A DNA stretch of 64,000 nt from NCBI RefSeq assembly GCF_040054535.1, contig NC_090779.1, positions 25,772,501-25,836,500 of the forward strand, given 5' to 3'. This document shows positions 1 to 55,786 of the stretch, piece after piece. The notes under the pieces were generated by a model. That model ran no database searches and was not told the origin of the DNA. It was given only the letters and a program-made list of their open reading frames with translations. The first letter of the stretch is position 1, and each line of letters starts with the position of its first letter. The translations under genes were made by a program, and so were the position numbers. The stretch is from Antennarius striatus. Taxonomy: Eukaryota > Chordata > Actinopteri > Lophiiformes > Antennariidae.

Positions 1-71
1 TGCGCGCACGCACACGCACGCACGCGCACACACACACACACACACGCACACGCACACACACACACACACAA
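1..71. repeat. (CA)n with CG interruptions
   Basis: Alternating purine-pyrimidine tract with ACGC interruptions at the left edge; able in principle to form Z-DNA. Confidence 0.95.
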
Positions 72-150
72 CAGAACAGTGTTACGCACATAGTGGTGGG
101 TCACATGACCATCGTGACATGCTGACAGCAGACCCCCCCACCCCCGTCTC

Positions 151-156
151 TTTATG
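151..156 (-). terminator. met: candidate non-canonical polyadenylation signal (CATAAA) for MET
   Basis: TTTATG on the plus strand reads CATAAA on the MET strand. G/U-rich sequence follows within about 30 nt. Canonical hexamers are absent from 1-1477. A real site could also lie outside the window. Confidence 0.25.
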
Positions 157-163
157 TACAGAA

Positions 164-171
164 TGGCAGTG
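164..171 (-). promoter_or_regulatory. 8-mer match to the miR-34 seed in probable MET 3' UTR
   Basis: The sense strand reads CACTGCCA, the perfect 8-mer target of the miR-34 family seed. MET is an established miR-34 target in mammals. The match is direct; function in this fish is inference and depends on the UTR reaching this far. Confidence 0.4.
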
Positions 172-1477
172 ACTGGTCTAGAAAACAAAGACCCCCCAGG
201 TGCCTCCCCCCACCCCCCATCGTCCACGGCGACCTTCTCTGATCACATGACCCACGTTTACAAAAATATAGTACAGCAATTCTCTTGTCATAGCAAACGT
301 TCATCAGCCGCCGGCCAATCAGCAGACATCACAAAAAAAACAAAAGGTAAAGGGGGCGGAGCCCGTTTAGCCCATTAGCAACATGCTAAGTTGCTCTTCC
401 ATTTGTTCCGGCCTCTTCCGGTTTGTGACCAGTCGCTAATAAACATTTAGCTCATGGGGGTTTGTCCAATAGCGTGTGTCTCTGTAGAGGCTCCGCCCAC
501 CAGGCTCACCTGGAGTCCAGACATGATTAAACACACTCAGAAAACGATTTCACGATTAGCCCTGTCCAGAACTGGTGGTGTGATCGATCGTAGTGCCGTT
601 ATGATCAGTTTACGACAAACTCACGACTGAACGGCGTTGGATGGAGGATGCTAACGCTAGCCGCTACGCTACGTTCTTCAACACGACTTAATGCTCGTAA
701 AAAGTATAGTAGTGGTCATCAATAGTCACATCAATCAATTCTGATCTATCAAATCAATAGAACGTTCAAGCCCCTCCCTCTCTGAACCAGTCGGGGGTTA
801 AACCTGACGGTCATGGACCACACACGCCTGACACGTTTAGACGACACGGATCATCAGCTGACAGGCGTGAACGTTCTCTCACGATGGTCTCTGGTGAGTC
901 CTGGTGAAGCTGCACAACGGTTTAGAACAAACACCACAGAAACACGGTCCAGAGATAACACGGAAACTAAACATCCAGTGAACCGACCACGGGACGTGGC
1001 CCCGCCCCCCTGGCCAGGCAGGCACGGCCTATGGGTAGACGCTGTACAACACACCTGTCAAACATTCACATTACAGAGAGCGAGACGGGGCGCCGCCTGG
1101 AGCCCACGCCACCTAGAGGACGGCGGGGGTATGGATGCCGTCTTCCCCCAGCGGGAGGGGGAGGGGGGCGTTTGTGGGCGTGGCCATGACGGCGTCTCCG
1201 TCCGCTGGACTTTCAGGGAGGAGTTCAGGGTCTCTTAATTGACATAATCTTGTGATGGAGGCTGACCCTGGACTCCCAGGGGTCCAATGAAAGGTGGGGG
1301 TCAGCCTCATCATTCATGGAGGACCCTGTCACTCAGGGGGTGTCAAAGGTCAAAGGTCGAGGATCTATGTACATCAGTGAACAGTCAAAGCTGTGGAAAC
1401 AGTTTTCCTCTTACAGTCCAGTGTTTGCAGAACGTACAGCAGTTCTGGCTCCGCCCACCTCCATCCCCTGTCCTCCT

Positions 1478-38082
<36,605 letters not shown>

Positions 38083-38716
38083 CCTGTTCCAGAGAGAAGA
38101 AGCATGAAGGTGAGTCCTGATCAGACCAGAAGACCTCAAAGGGGGGGGGCTCCTTTGTGCCACCATGACTGTGGTGAATCACGGAGCTGCGTCAGGGACA
38201 GACCGGCTTTACTCACCACACCGCACCAGTGAAACCATTCACACTGGGGGGGGGCTCTCTGGTGACGCAGGGCTTCACCATCAACCTCGGGTCATGCCCC
38301 CCCCCCCCCCCCCACTGACTCCACTCGACCTCCACCCGCCGTCAGACCCGCATCAACGCGGCTCGTTCAGAGTGAATCACGCAGAGGAGCCAACGCGCAA
38401 CGCGACGCGCAACCTAAGTTTAGACAGCCTGGGGGGGGGGGGGTGTCAACTCAATTAAATCTAAAGAGGCTGCTGAGAGAAGGGACCGTCCTACCGGATG
38501 ATAAACAACCCCGGCCGCCGATGGAACTCCTCCGGGCGGCGCTCTCCCGGGAGGGGGGCGGGGGGGGGCGCCGCGCCAGGATATTTGCAAAGTATGAATT
38601 TGCATGTTGTTCATGTGGATGTGGGTTCGACACGATTCCCGCATGTCAACCAAAACACCACATTTGCATCCGAGACAGTGGACGGTTTTGCGTCCGTGCG
38701 CGCAGGGATGCCGGTT

Positions 38717-38721
<5 letters not shown>

Positions 38722-38783
<62 letters not shown>

Positions 38784-38797
38784 CGCGCGTGTGTGTT
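38722..38797. repeat. (GT)n(GC)n alternating tract, Z-DNA-prone
   Basis: About 60 bp of GT running directly into (GC)n, then GTGTGTG; all alternating purine-pyrimidine. Lies 0.6 kb upstream of MET exon 2. Confidence 0.94.
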
Positions 38798-39329
38798 TTC
38801 CAGGAACCAACCTTCAAATAATGCGCAGGCTGGGGACTGGAACAAATGATATGTGCCCAAAACAAAAGGAGAAGCAGCTCCAGGAGGAAGTTCTGATCCG
38901 GGAGAAACGGGTTCGGATCCCGTTTTACGTTCATCATCACTGCCGTTTGTTTTTATTAGAGCCACGATTTGCTCTGTTTTAGTCCCAATTATGAGTAACA
39001 GCGGACGCACTACGGCACACCTGCACCGAACACAATACCTCCACCGCCTCAGCGCGCAGTTTGTCTTTTAACACAATGGGCGGCGAGAAACGGAGAAAAT
39101 GTTTTCACTGTGAGAGGAAAGTGAGTCACGTCGACAAGTCTCAGAAAACACAAATGGGAAGTTTGGAGGAATGGAGAAAGGAGCCAGAAAAAACATTCGC
39201 AACGCGCCGCGATGTCCACAGGAGCGGGAGGGGGGTCAAGGGTCTCAGGGGCGCGATCCGCGCGTCATTACGCACGAAAATACAGTTTGGATAGAAGGCA
39301 AGGAAACACGCGTGGATAACAAACCCACC

Positions 39330-39760
39330 TGTTAGAAGAGCAGCGCGTTCCGATTCAAATCAGATCCATCTGCTCCATCCACGACCGGCGGGACTTTCTC
39401 ATCAATCCGTGGATTTCCTCTTCGTTTCCACGCGAAGAAACAAAAACAACTCGTAAATCTGGAGCCCGTTGGTCGCCTTCCCACACGGATTCCACTCGTG
39501 GTCGTTGCGCTCCTGCTAAACTCGGGACACTCAGTCTTGACTGCATCCAGCAGAAACGCCACTGCTGCCGCCGCGCGTAAAGCTCCGCCCCCCTGCCTCC
39601 AAACCGTGACGCGCCCAGGTGCTGCTGATCACCCGTGGGTCGGCTGTGGGACGGACACGGATAATAATGTCATATTTAAAATGTGTTTACGAGGCATCGA
39701 CCCGATAAAGAACCCGAGGTGTGGAATCAGTGGTTTGGTTCAACTTTGTCTTATTTCTGT
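39330..39760 (-). promoter_or_regulatory. met: candidate MET non-coding exon 1 and promoter
   Basis: MET has an untranslated first exon. A donor-like AACAG/GTGGGT ends at 39329 on the sense strand. Upstream sequence is rich in CpG with a GC-box GGGGGCGGAGC (39584-39594). No TATA box is placed. Choice of this donor is inference. Confidence 0.3.
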
Positions 39761-39942
39761 CGGATCTTAAAGAGTTAACCCGTCCCCGAACTGAAGGATT
39801 CCTCCACAACAAACGGTTTTAACGGGTTTTAACGCGGGAAGCATCGTCATCCCGGAGGATAGTTCACACTCCCCGAACACACACACACACACACGTAGAG
39901 GGAACGTTGTGTCCCGCAGACCTGAAGGTCCTCCTTCCTCCT

Positions 39943-40066
39943 CAGGCTCCACCTGACGCTCCACCTGACGCTCCACCTGACGCTCCACCTGACGCTCCAC
40001 CTGACGCTCCACCGGCCGTGGAGCGTCAGGTGGAGCGTCAGGTGGAGCGTCAGGTGGAGCGTCACC
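39943..40066. repeat. 12-bp array that reverses direction: long perfect hairpin
   Basis: CACCTGACGCTC is repeated, then after a CGGCC loop (40013-40017) the array continues as its reverse complement. Arms of about 47 bp (39966-40012 and 40018-40064) are perfect complements. Confidence 0.95.
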
Positions 40067-40132
40067 GGTCGTTAGTTCGAAACGGGGCAGTCAGCCGTTA
40101 ATAACGAGCCAAGCTACAAAGACTAAACCAAC

Positions 40133-40245
<113 letters not shown>

Positions 40246-41486
40246 CATGAATCAGCGAACCGCACAAATTATTCCTTTGTCCCGGTTCCTGACGGCTGAT
40301 GATGATGATGGTGATTGAATTGAGGATGAAGAACTGAGAGGAAGAACCTCTGAGGTGTCAGAACCAGGGTTCTGGGTTCTACTGGGTCTGTAGGGTGGGG
40401 TCAGCAGGGTGGGGTCAGCAGGGTCTCTCTGAACCTTGTTGGACGTCCTTTTGGAGTCTGTCCAGTCTCTTCCCAGTGAACAGACTGGTCAGACTCCAGT
40501 AGGTCTTGAAGACGACGCCACATGAAGACGTTTCCTTCATCTCCGCTGTGACCTCTGACCTCCCTCCAGAGAGAGCCCTGAAGGTCCCCCTGTACCCCCC
40601 CCCCCCAGAGGGATCTTCTCTAGAGATAAATAGACCACAGACGGAGAAGTTCCATTCACAGAAGCGTCAGAAAGAGGAAGACAGACCCAACCTGGTGACC
40701 CGAGTGGCCCCCAGTGGCCCCCAGTGGCCCCCAGCTGATAGCACCAGGTTCCTGTAGAGACCTTTATGCAGAAGGCCTGCAGTGAGTGAGTCTCCAGCTG
40801 TTCTTCTCTTCATGCTTTTACCTGTTTAGGTTGGAAAACCAAGGCAACCCTGATAATTGCAGGGTGTTAAGGAACTCATTGTGTGGATGACACTCTGCTT
40901 TCATCCCCCCATCGAGGAATTGGTGCTCAAGGAATGTCTGACACGGTTGCCAAGGGGCGTGTCCGGCGTAGGGGTGTGTCTGTCTGTGTGGTTGCCGTGG
41001 CTCTGGATGGTTTTGGCAGAGGGATCTGGAGGGAGAAGACAGAGGTTACCCGCCGGTGAACCTCACGCTGCTGGCACGCCGAATGGAAACCACAAGTATG
41101 ACGATCCCAGCAGGAATGGTCGCCATGCGACCCGGTTCCTGCAGCGGTCACGTGACCCACAGACGAGGAGCTCCAGGAGGACGACTCACTGGAGCAGAAC
41201 AGAACCTAGTGGAAGCCTCCACACAAACAGAACTGGAGATCGGTCCTCATGGAACCAGATTCAGGCCTTAACGGGTCCTGATCGGTGTCCACTTACTATT
41301 GACCAGCTGTAGATTATTAATCCCTGTCGGGTGAAACCAGGATGATCCAGGTATCACTGGAGAAGGTCTCTGCTGGTCACTGGTGGACTGAGGGAACTGA
41401 CTTGTTGTGGCGCCCTCTGCTGGCGGTCAGCTGAACAGACTGCAGGCTGGTAAACAGGAAGTGAAGATATTGATCGAGGGGGGGGG

Positions 41487-41912
41487 GTCAAACTCATTTC
41501 CACTGAGGGCCACATCAGCATCATGGCTGTCCTCAAAGGGCCAGATGTAACTAATAAATGTAACTACTCCTTAATATTATTACTTATTCAAGTTACAAAC
41601 ATTACATTTGTAACATGAATCCTTTTAATCTGTCAGGTTATTAAACCCACAGAACTCCATCAATCCATCAATCAAGGATCAAACTATCAATCAATAAAGA
41701 AAAATAACATCAGACACAAGTTAGGACGTTAACTTTGTTTTTTGTCAAAGTTAAAATAGCCTTAATTAATGCATTGTGGGAAATGTAGTTTTTGGTCAAA
41801 GCACACTTTTGACCTATTTTTTGGACTCTAACCTTTTATGCTCTTGCGGGCCACATAAAATGATGTAGAGGGCCACATTTGGCCCCCGGGCCTTGGGTTT
41901 GACACATGTCCT
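41487..41912 (-). mobile_element. interspersed element, copy 4 (inverted, satellite collapsed)
   Basis: Reads GGTCAAACTCATTTCCACTG to GGGCCTTGGGTTTGACACAT and contains the same body in reverse (ACTGCATTGTGGG-like GCATTGTGGGAAATGTAG). The 64-bp satellite is reduced to less than one unit. This may be close to the ancestral, unexpanded form. Confidence 0.82.
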
Positions 41913-43604
41913 CTAGACAGTACATAGTGGTGATCAGGGAGGGGCTGCTCTTAGTCTCGAAGGGGCTGTTTCTGTCCGGTGGGGGTTATTTATGCCCTGA
42001 AGCGTCGATACTGACCCCGGTTCACCGCTGACCAATGACAGTGAAGCTTGATTGATGCTCCGGCTGCTTCAGTCCCTAAATGGAGTTTTTACTCCTCATA
42101 GATGGAGGGGGGGTGATTAAATCAGCTGTTTGTCTCCAGAACCAGACATCGGATCATAAAGCGTCAGATTAAAGACCTCCAGCTGGTCATCCTCCAGAAC
42201 ATCTCCCCCTCCATCACCAGAGCTGCTGGAGGTCCAGGGTTGTTTCAGATGTTTCAGACGCTGTGAACTTCATGACCCGTGTTCATCTGGTGGAGGAGAC
42301 TCAGCTGTGAAACACGTCGCTCTGCTTTCCGCCCGTCTCCAGGCAGACGTTAGCGACGCCGCCGGCGCTCCTGGTGGGATGGATGAAACCCTGAACCCCA
42401 GCCAGAAACACCCGTTTGACCTGGAGAGACACCCGTTAGAGAACCTGACCTTCAGGGGCAGGTTCGTGACCTTTCGCTGTTGTTTTTCAAACGGTGAGCT
42501 CTGATTAGCGAGGCGTGGCACGCGACTCGTGTTCACATTAGCACGACACAAACAGGAACTTCTTCCTCCAGCTTCTCATTAGTTCTCCTTTTGAAGCCTG
42601 ACTGACAGTTACATTCCTCCACAGCCTGCGGTGAAGGTCCCCTGAACCTGTTGGGGGGGTCGCTGCTACGGTTTGAACCATTCAGGCGTCTTTAATCATG
42701 GTGCGTTCTCCGGCCCCGCCCACCCGGGAGCCTGTCAGGGATGATGAATGAGTCACGCTGGCAGGGCTCTAGAAACTAATTAGCACAGGTAGAACCACAG
42801 GTAACAGCACCGCCGAAGGGCTGCCGTGATTGGCTGGGAGTTGTCTGCTGACAGACTGTCAGGATCAGAACACAACCCCCCCAGAGACGCAGGTTTGGAG
42901 ATTTATTTCGGTGTTAACGCTGCAGACTCCACCCGATGGTTCCCATGACGACCCCTGAGGGACGACCTCTGAGTGATGTCACCACCCTCTGGTTTGACTG
43001 ACAGACGTGCGTTCTGGATGATGAGGGTCACGTGACATCATTGTTGGCGTGGTGGGCGTGTCTCCTGCTGGTATTGGTGGGTGGGGCATCAGAGCCTCCA
43101 TCTCCCACCACCAATAAAAACCGTCCTCTGGAAGGGAAATCAAAAGATTATAATCTGGTCCATGACAGGAAATGGAATCAGCGACCCGCAGACCCGCACG
43201 CCGTCAGCAGGGCGGCGCCGCGGCGTCGGTATCGGCCCATCTGTTCTGACGGCGTCGGTATCGGCCCATCTGTTCTGACGGCGTCGGAAGCGGACGCTCC
43301 TCAGACGGTCCCGTTTGTCCGACGGCCGTCAGCCTCCAGCGATGAAGACGAGCTGCTGAAGCGTTCAGAAGGTCCCCTGATGAAGACGAAGTCCACAGAT
43401 TCGCTATAAATAGAACCCCCCCTCTGTGTGATGTCACTTTAGCAGGATGAAGTCTCTGACCTTTGACCTTCATCACTGAGCTCCTCCCTCTCCTCGTTCC
43501 TGTTGATTCTGTTCTCGCCGCGCCGTCTCGTCTTCAAGTGTTTAGTAGAATCAAGAGCTGAGAGACGCCGAAGACCCGACGGAGTCGACTGGACCCAAGA
43601 ACCA

Positions 43605-44966
43605 GCTCTCTACTGGTACCGCCCACATTACTCTTTACTGGTACCGGCCACATTACTCTCTACTGGTACCGCCCACATTACTCTCTACTGGTACCGCCCA
43701 CATTACTCTTTACTGGTACCGGCCACATTACTCTCTACTGGTACCGCCCACATTACTCTCTACTGGTACCGCCCACATTACTCTCTACTGGTACCGCCCA
43801 TATTACTCTCTACTGGTACCGCCCACATTACTCTCTACTGGTACCGCCCACATTACTCTTTACTGGTACCGCCCACATTACTCTCTACTGGTACCGCCCA
43901 CAGGACACTCTACTGGTACCGCCCACAGGACACTCTACTGGTACCGCCCACAGGACACTCTACTGGTACCGCCCACATGACACTCTACTGGTACCGCCCA
44001 CACGACGCTCTACTGGTACCGCCCACAGGACACTCTACTGGTACCGCCCACACGACGCTCTACTGGTACCGCCCACACGACGCTCTACTGGTACCGCCCA
44101 CATTACACTCTACTGGTACCGCCCACACGACGCTCTACTGGTACCGCCCACATGACATTCTACTGGTACCGCCCACATGACACTCTACTGGTACCGCCCA
44201 CATGACATTCTACTGGTACCGCCCACATGACACTCTACTGGTACCGCCCACACGACGCTCTACTGGTACCGCCCACACGACGCTCTACTGGTACCGCCCA
44301 CATTACTCTCTACTGGTACCGCCCACACGACGCTCTACTGGTACCGCCCACACGACGCTCTACTGGTACCGCCCACATTACACTCTACTGGTACCGCCCA
44401 CAGGACACTCTACTGGTACCTCCCACATGACACTCTACTGGTACCGCCCACAGGACACTCTACTGGTACTGCCCACATGACACTCTACTGGTACCGCCCA
44501 CAGGACACTCTACTGGTACCGCCCACATTACTCTCTACTGGTACCGCCCACATGACACTCTACTGGTACCGCCCACATTACTCTCTACTGGTACCGCCCA
44601 CATTACTCTCTACTGGTACCGCCCACACGATGCTCTACTGGTACCGCCCACACGACGCTCTACTGGTACCGCCCACAGGACACTCTACTGGTACCGCCCA
44701 CATGACACTCTACTGGTACCGCCCACAGGACACTCTACTGGTACCGCCCACATGACACTCTACTGGTACCGCCCACAGGACACTCTACTGGTACCGCCCA
44801 CATGACTCTCTACTGGTACCGCCCACATGACACTCTACTGGTACCGCCCACACGATGCTCTACTGGTACCGCCCACACGACGCTCTACTGGTACCGCCCA
44901 CACGTCGCTCTACTGGTACCGCCCACACGTCGCTCTACTGGTACCGCCCACAGGACACTCTACTCC
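43605..44966. repeat. 25-bp minisatellite (CTCTACTGGTACCGCCCACATTACT), about 54 units
   Basis: Highly regular 25-bp array. The core ACTGGTACCGCCCACA is almost invariant and the following 6-8 bases vary (TTACTCT, GGACACT, CGACGCT, TGACACT). Each unit has the palindrome GGTACC. ORFs through it are artefacts. Confidence 0.97.
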
Positions 44967-45574
44967 GTTGCCATGACAACAGTCCCCTGGTGAGCAGCAG
45001 AGATCATCCAGTGAGATCAGGGGGGTGACATCATGACGACAGAGGTCCCCCTCATGCCTGAAATAAACCCCCCCAGCTTTAAAAACCGGCGCCTCTAAAA
45101 CACAACGGAGTGTTTTTGTCCAACAGTGAAAACAGTGAAAACACACTTAGATGAAGCACAAGAAATGGAAGCGGTCTAATGATCCGTGCTGATGGAGCTG
45201 ATTGAAACAGGAAGACGTGCAGCAGCACACGGGACACGTGTGGAACACAAACCCACCGTCACGCTAACACAGAGAACACGCCGGTGTGGTGACCAGCACT
45301 CACCACCATCGTGAACAAACACACTTCAGGAGCAGAGATCTCCACAGAACATCTGGTTCCCTCCAGACCTGTCAGGATGCCGTCAGCAGAGATTATAGTG
45401 GAAACAGGATGAGGGATTATGGGATTATATGTGGGATTATACGTTAACAATGTCGGTTGATTTCACTATTTGTTCTACGATTTAGATTGGAGTCAGCACA
45501 CGGATCAGGGCGTGTTCAGGAGGTGTGGTGGATCAGTGCATGGTTCTGTTCTGAAGGTGAAGCTCTCATCATGT

Positions 45575-45785
45575 CTGCATGTTCTACCTGCATCAGCATG
45601 TTCTCCTGTCCTCATGTTCTCCTCCTGTCTTCATGTTCTCCTCCTGTCTTCATGTTCTCCTCCTGTCGTCATGTTCTCCTCCTGTCTTCATGTTCTCCTC
45701 CTGTCGTCATGTTCTCCTCCTGTCCTCATGTTCTCCTCCTGTCTTCATGTTCTCCTCCTGTCTTCATGTTCTCATGTCTGCATGT
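45575..45785. repeat. 19-bp minisatellite (TTCATGTTCTCCTCCTGTC)
   Basis: About ten units, pyrimidine-rich. Confidence 0.93.
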
Positions 45786-46280
45786 TCTTCCTGCATTTGC
45801 AGGACCCTGCCCCCATGATCTGGAGGACCAATCATCCAGCATCCATGTCCGGTCTCAGGTAAACGTGATGTCATCCTGGAGCCAGCAGAGGAACGGCTGC
45901 TACACATTTTTACTGTTTTAAGTATTGAAAGCATGTTTGATCCTGTCACCGGAGCTCATGTGCACTTCCGCCTTTCGTCACTAGAGGGAGCTGTCGTCTC
46001 GTTCAAAAGAGCTGAATGTGTTTCAGTGTGAAATTGGGACAGGTGAAGCACTGGTGGTGTGCAGTGTTTCAGCAGAGGAACAGCTGGGGGTGGGGGCAAT
46101 GGAGGCCTGAGGCCTGGAGGGAAGCCCTGCCAACGGGAGGGGGGGGGGGGGTTAGGATTATATTCAGGGTGGGGGCCAGGATTCAGATGCCCTCAGACAG
46201 GTGACATCACCCAGAGAAGCTCTGATCTAATGGCTAGCACTAACCTCTCACCATCAGGTCACCGCCATGACCTCATCAGT

Positions 46281-46287
46281 ATGATGG

Positions 46288-46340
<53 letters not shown>
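46281..46340. repeat. (GAT)n trinucleotide repeat
   Basis: About 20 units. Confidence 0.96.
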
Positions 46341-46409
46341 TCGTCTGTGAGGACCTATCACAGCTGTCTTTGCCACAGCACTGCAACGGAATGGAAATTT
46401 CCCTGTGAG

Positions 46410-46410
<1 letters not shown>

Positions 46411-46494
<84 letters not shown>
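46411..46494. repeat. (GT)n microsatellite
   Basis: About 42 units. Confidence 0.97.
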
Positions 46495-46495
<1 letters not shown>

Positions 46496-46999
46496 CAGCG
46501 TGACTGTGTTTTCCTGTCCTGTCAGACGTGTCTCCCTCTGGGTGTAGACTCCAAGCGCTCCTCAGGTTAAATCCTGACGTCTCTTTTTTAACGTCAGTAT
46601 TTTATAACTAATAAAACTATAAACGTGTTTTATTTTGAAGGAAAGGTGAAAGTTCAGCATCAACAAACACATTTAAGGAAACACAACCTTCACGTTCATT
46701 TGTCCGAATACTTTTGGCCACCAGAGAGTCCAGAGCCGCCCCACCCTTCTGTTTGTTTGGTAACCATGGCGACGCCGTGCCAGCAGGACGGGCACGGGGG
46801 GGGGCTCTGACGGGCCCAGATAGGAGCGTTATTCTTTCCTCTGCTTTAGGGGGCGGGACTTCCTGTGCAGATGAATGGGGGCCACAGGCGGGCGTGGCCC
46901 CGGATCACCCGACCATCAGATCTGCTCTGATTCAACATCACAGGAGGAACAAACGGCTTCTGTTCACGAGGATCACGTGTTACACGCAATGACCACACG

Positions 47000-48369
47000 C
47001 CACACGGGATTATATTAACTTTAATGTGCTCAGCGTGACGTCGTACAGAAGCAGGAGGAAAATATGTCCTATAAAAACATCACCGTTAGAGGCTCAGGAC
47101 CCCCCCGTCCAGAGAACAGGTGCTCAGGTGTGACCCCCCCCTGGCTGAACACAGCAGGTAAACTAAAGGTGACCGAGTCGAAGCAACACCCTCCCACCCC
47201 ATCGCAGAAGCCCCACCCAACAATCTTTGGGGAGGGGGGGTATCAGCTTTCCAGCATCGTGTCCACAGTGGAGAAGTGGGGCAGCAGAACGAGCTAACGG
47301 GGGCAAATGGCAGAGGAAGAAAGGGGGGGGGGGCCAAAACTGATGAACAGAGGAGAAAACAAATGCCTCACATTGTCCAGCTCCAGTGCATTAACCCCGC
47401 GTTAGTACCCCCCACCCCCCACCCCCGGGGTAAGAGGGCGCTCAAGCACAGCAAACAGGAAGACGTCCACCTGCCCCGCCCCAACAACACTTACCCGACG
47501 GACGATGACACTTACTGCACCGGACGATGGCTGTGCCCCCCCCCCCCCCCCCCACAGCACATACAGGTGAGGTGACCCCCCCCCCATGTTAATGATGGTG
47601 TCTAAATGCAAACAATGATGACAGGGGTAATAACGAGGTGATGAAGGTGGGCGCTAACGCACAGCGTGAGGCGATGAGGCGGGCGTGGCGGTGGGGGCGT
47701 GGCAGAGGGGGCGTGGCTTTGGCGTGCGTGGTGGCAAGCTGCTGGCGAGGCTTTGGCGGGTGCATGCAGGAATGAGGGCAGGTTCAGTGTGTGAGACTGC
47801 TGGACATCCAGGTGAGGGTGGGTCGGGGGGGGCAGGCGTGTTGGGGCAGGTCGGAGGTCACGGGGGGCGAAGAGGAGCCCGTCGCCGGGCCGGTCGGCCC
47901 GTGGCGTTGTTTGGTTTTCGCTGAGTCAGATGGCATCTGGCCGAGCTCAGGCTTTCTCTGTGAATTCACCCCCCCCACACACACACACACACACACCCCT
48001 GCCCCCCCCCCTCCACCACATCCCACCCCCCTGCCCTGAATAACGGCTCCAAAACAAACACAACAAGCACCAGGAGACGGCGACACCCCCGAATCGATCG
48101 GTGTGATCGACGGCTGCACCCTGACAGTAAGGAATAACACAAAAAGGGGGGGGGACAAATCCCTGGAGAATGACCTATGACCTTGGATTTCCTGTGCCCA
48201 CCCGATTGGCTACAGCGGAGAGAAACGCATTTGACGTAGAGGGCGGGGTCAGGTGCAGTGTGACCACGCCCTCTCACCTCCAACCCAGCTCCTTTGTGAA
48301 AGTCTCTGTTCACCTGTGAGCTCCGCCCCTCCCACCCCCCTCCCGGGCCCCTCCCCCTCCCCCTCGCCG
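47000..48369 (-). other. cav1: probable CAV1 3' UTR
   Basis: Between the CAV1 stop and the ATTAAA signal. Includes C/G homopolymers (16-18 C at 47535-47553) and a short (CA)n at 47978-47996. No other gene seen. Confidence 0.45.
47020..47025 (-). terminator. cav1: candidate CAV1 polyadenylation signal (ATTAAA)
   Basis: ATTAAA on the sense strand, followed about 25 nt later by GU-rich GTGTGGCGTGTGG. Implies a 3' UTR of about 1.35 kb (47000-48369). Confidence 0.5.

Positions 48370-55786
<7,417 letters not shown>

Larger units (their letters stand above)
149..1477 (-). other. met: probable MET 3' UTR
   Basis: No ORF on either strand resembles a known protein. The stretch lies directly downstream of the MET stop. 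It holds an 8-mer complementary to the miR-34 seed (164-171) and two Pumilio-type TGTACATA motifs (153-160 and 1366-1373) on the sense strand. No AATAAA or ATTAAA is present before the window edge; the only candidate is the variant CATAAA at 151-156, with GU-rich sequence after it. UTR extent is inference. Confidence 0.4.

Noticed and set aside
1..1477. CAPZA2, expected beyond MET
   Set aside because: No actin-capping protein coding sequence is present; it must lie beyond the left edge.
38420..39010. 196-codon minus-strand ORF near the MET promoter
   Set aside because: Contains a translated CA repeat and has no homology; likely chance in GC-rich DNA.
43032..43409. 125-codon ORF with a signal-peptide-like start between CAV1 and MET
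   Set aside because: It begins with GTG, has no upstream ATG in frame, includes a short direct repeat and resembles no known protein. A spliced exon cannot be excluded, but nothing supports it.
43503..44993. Long plus-strand ORFs with YWYRPH repeats
   Set aside because: Products of the 25-bp minisatellite.
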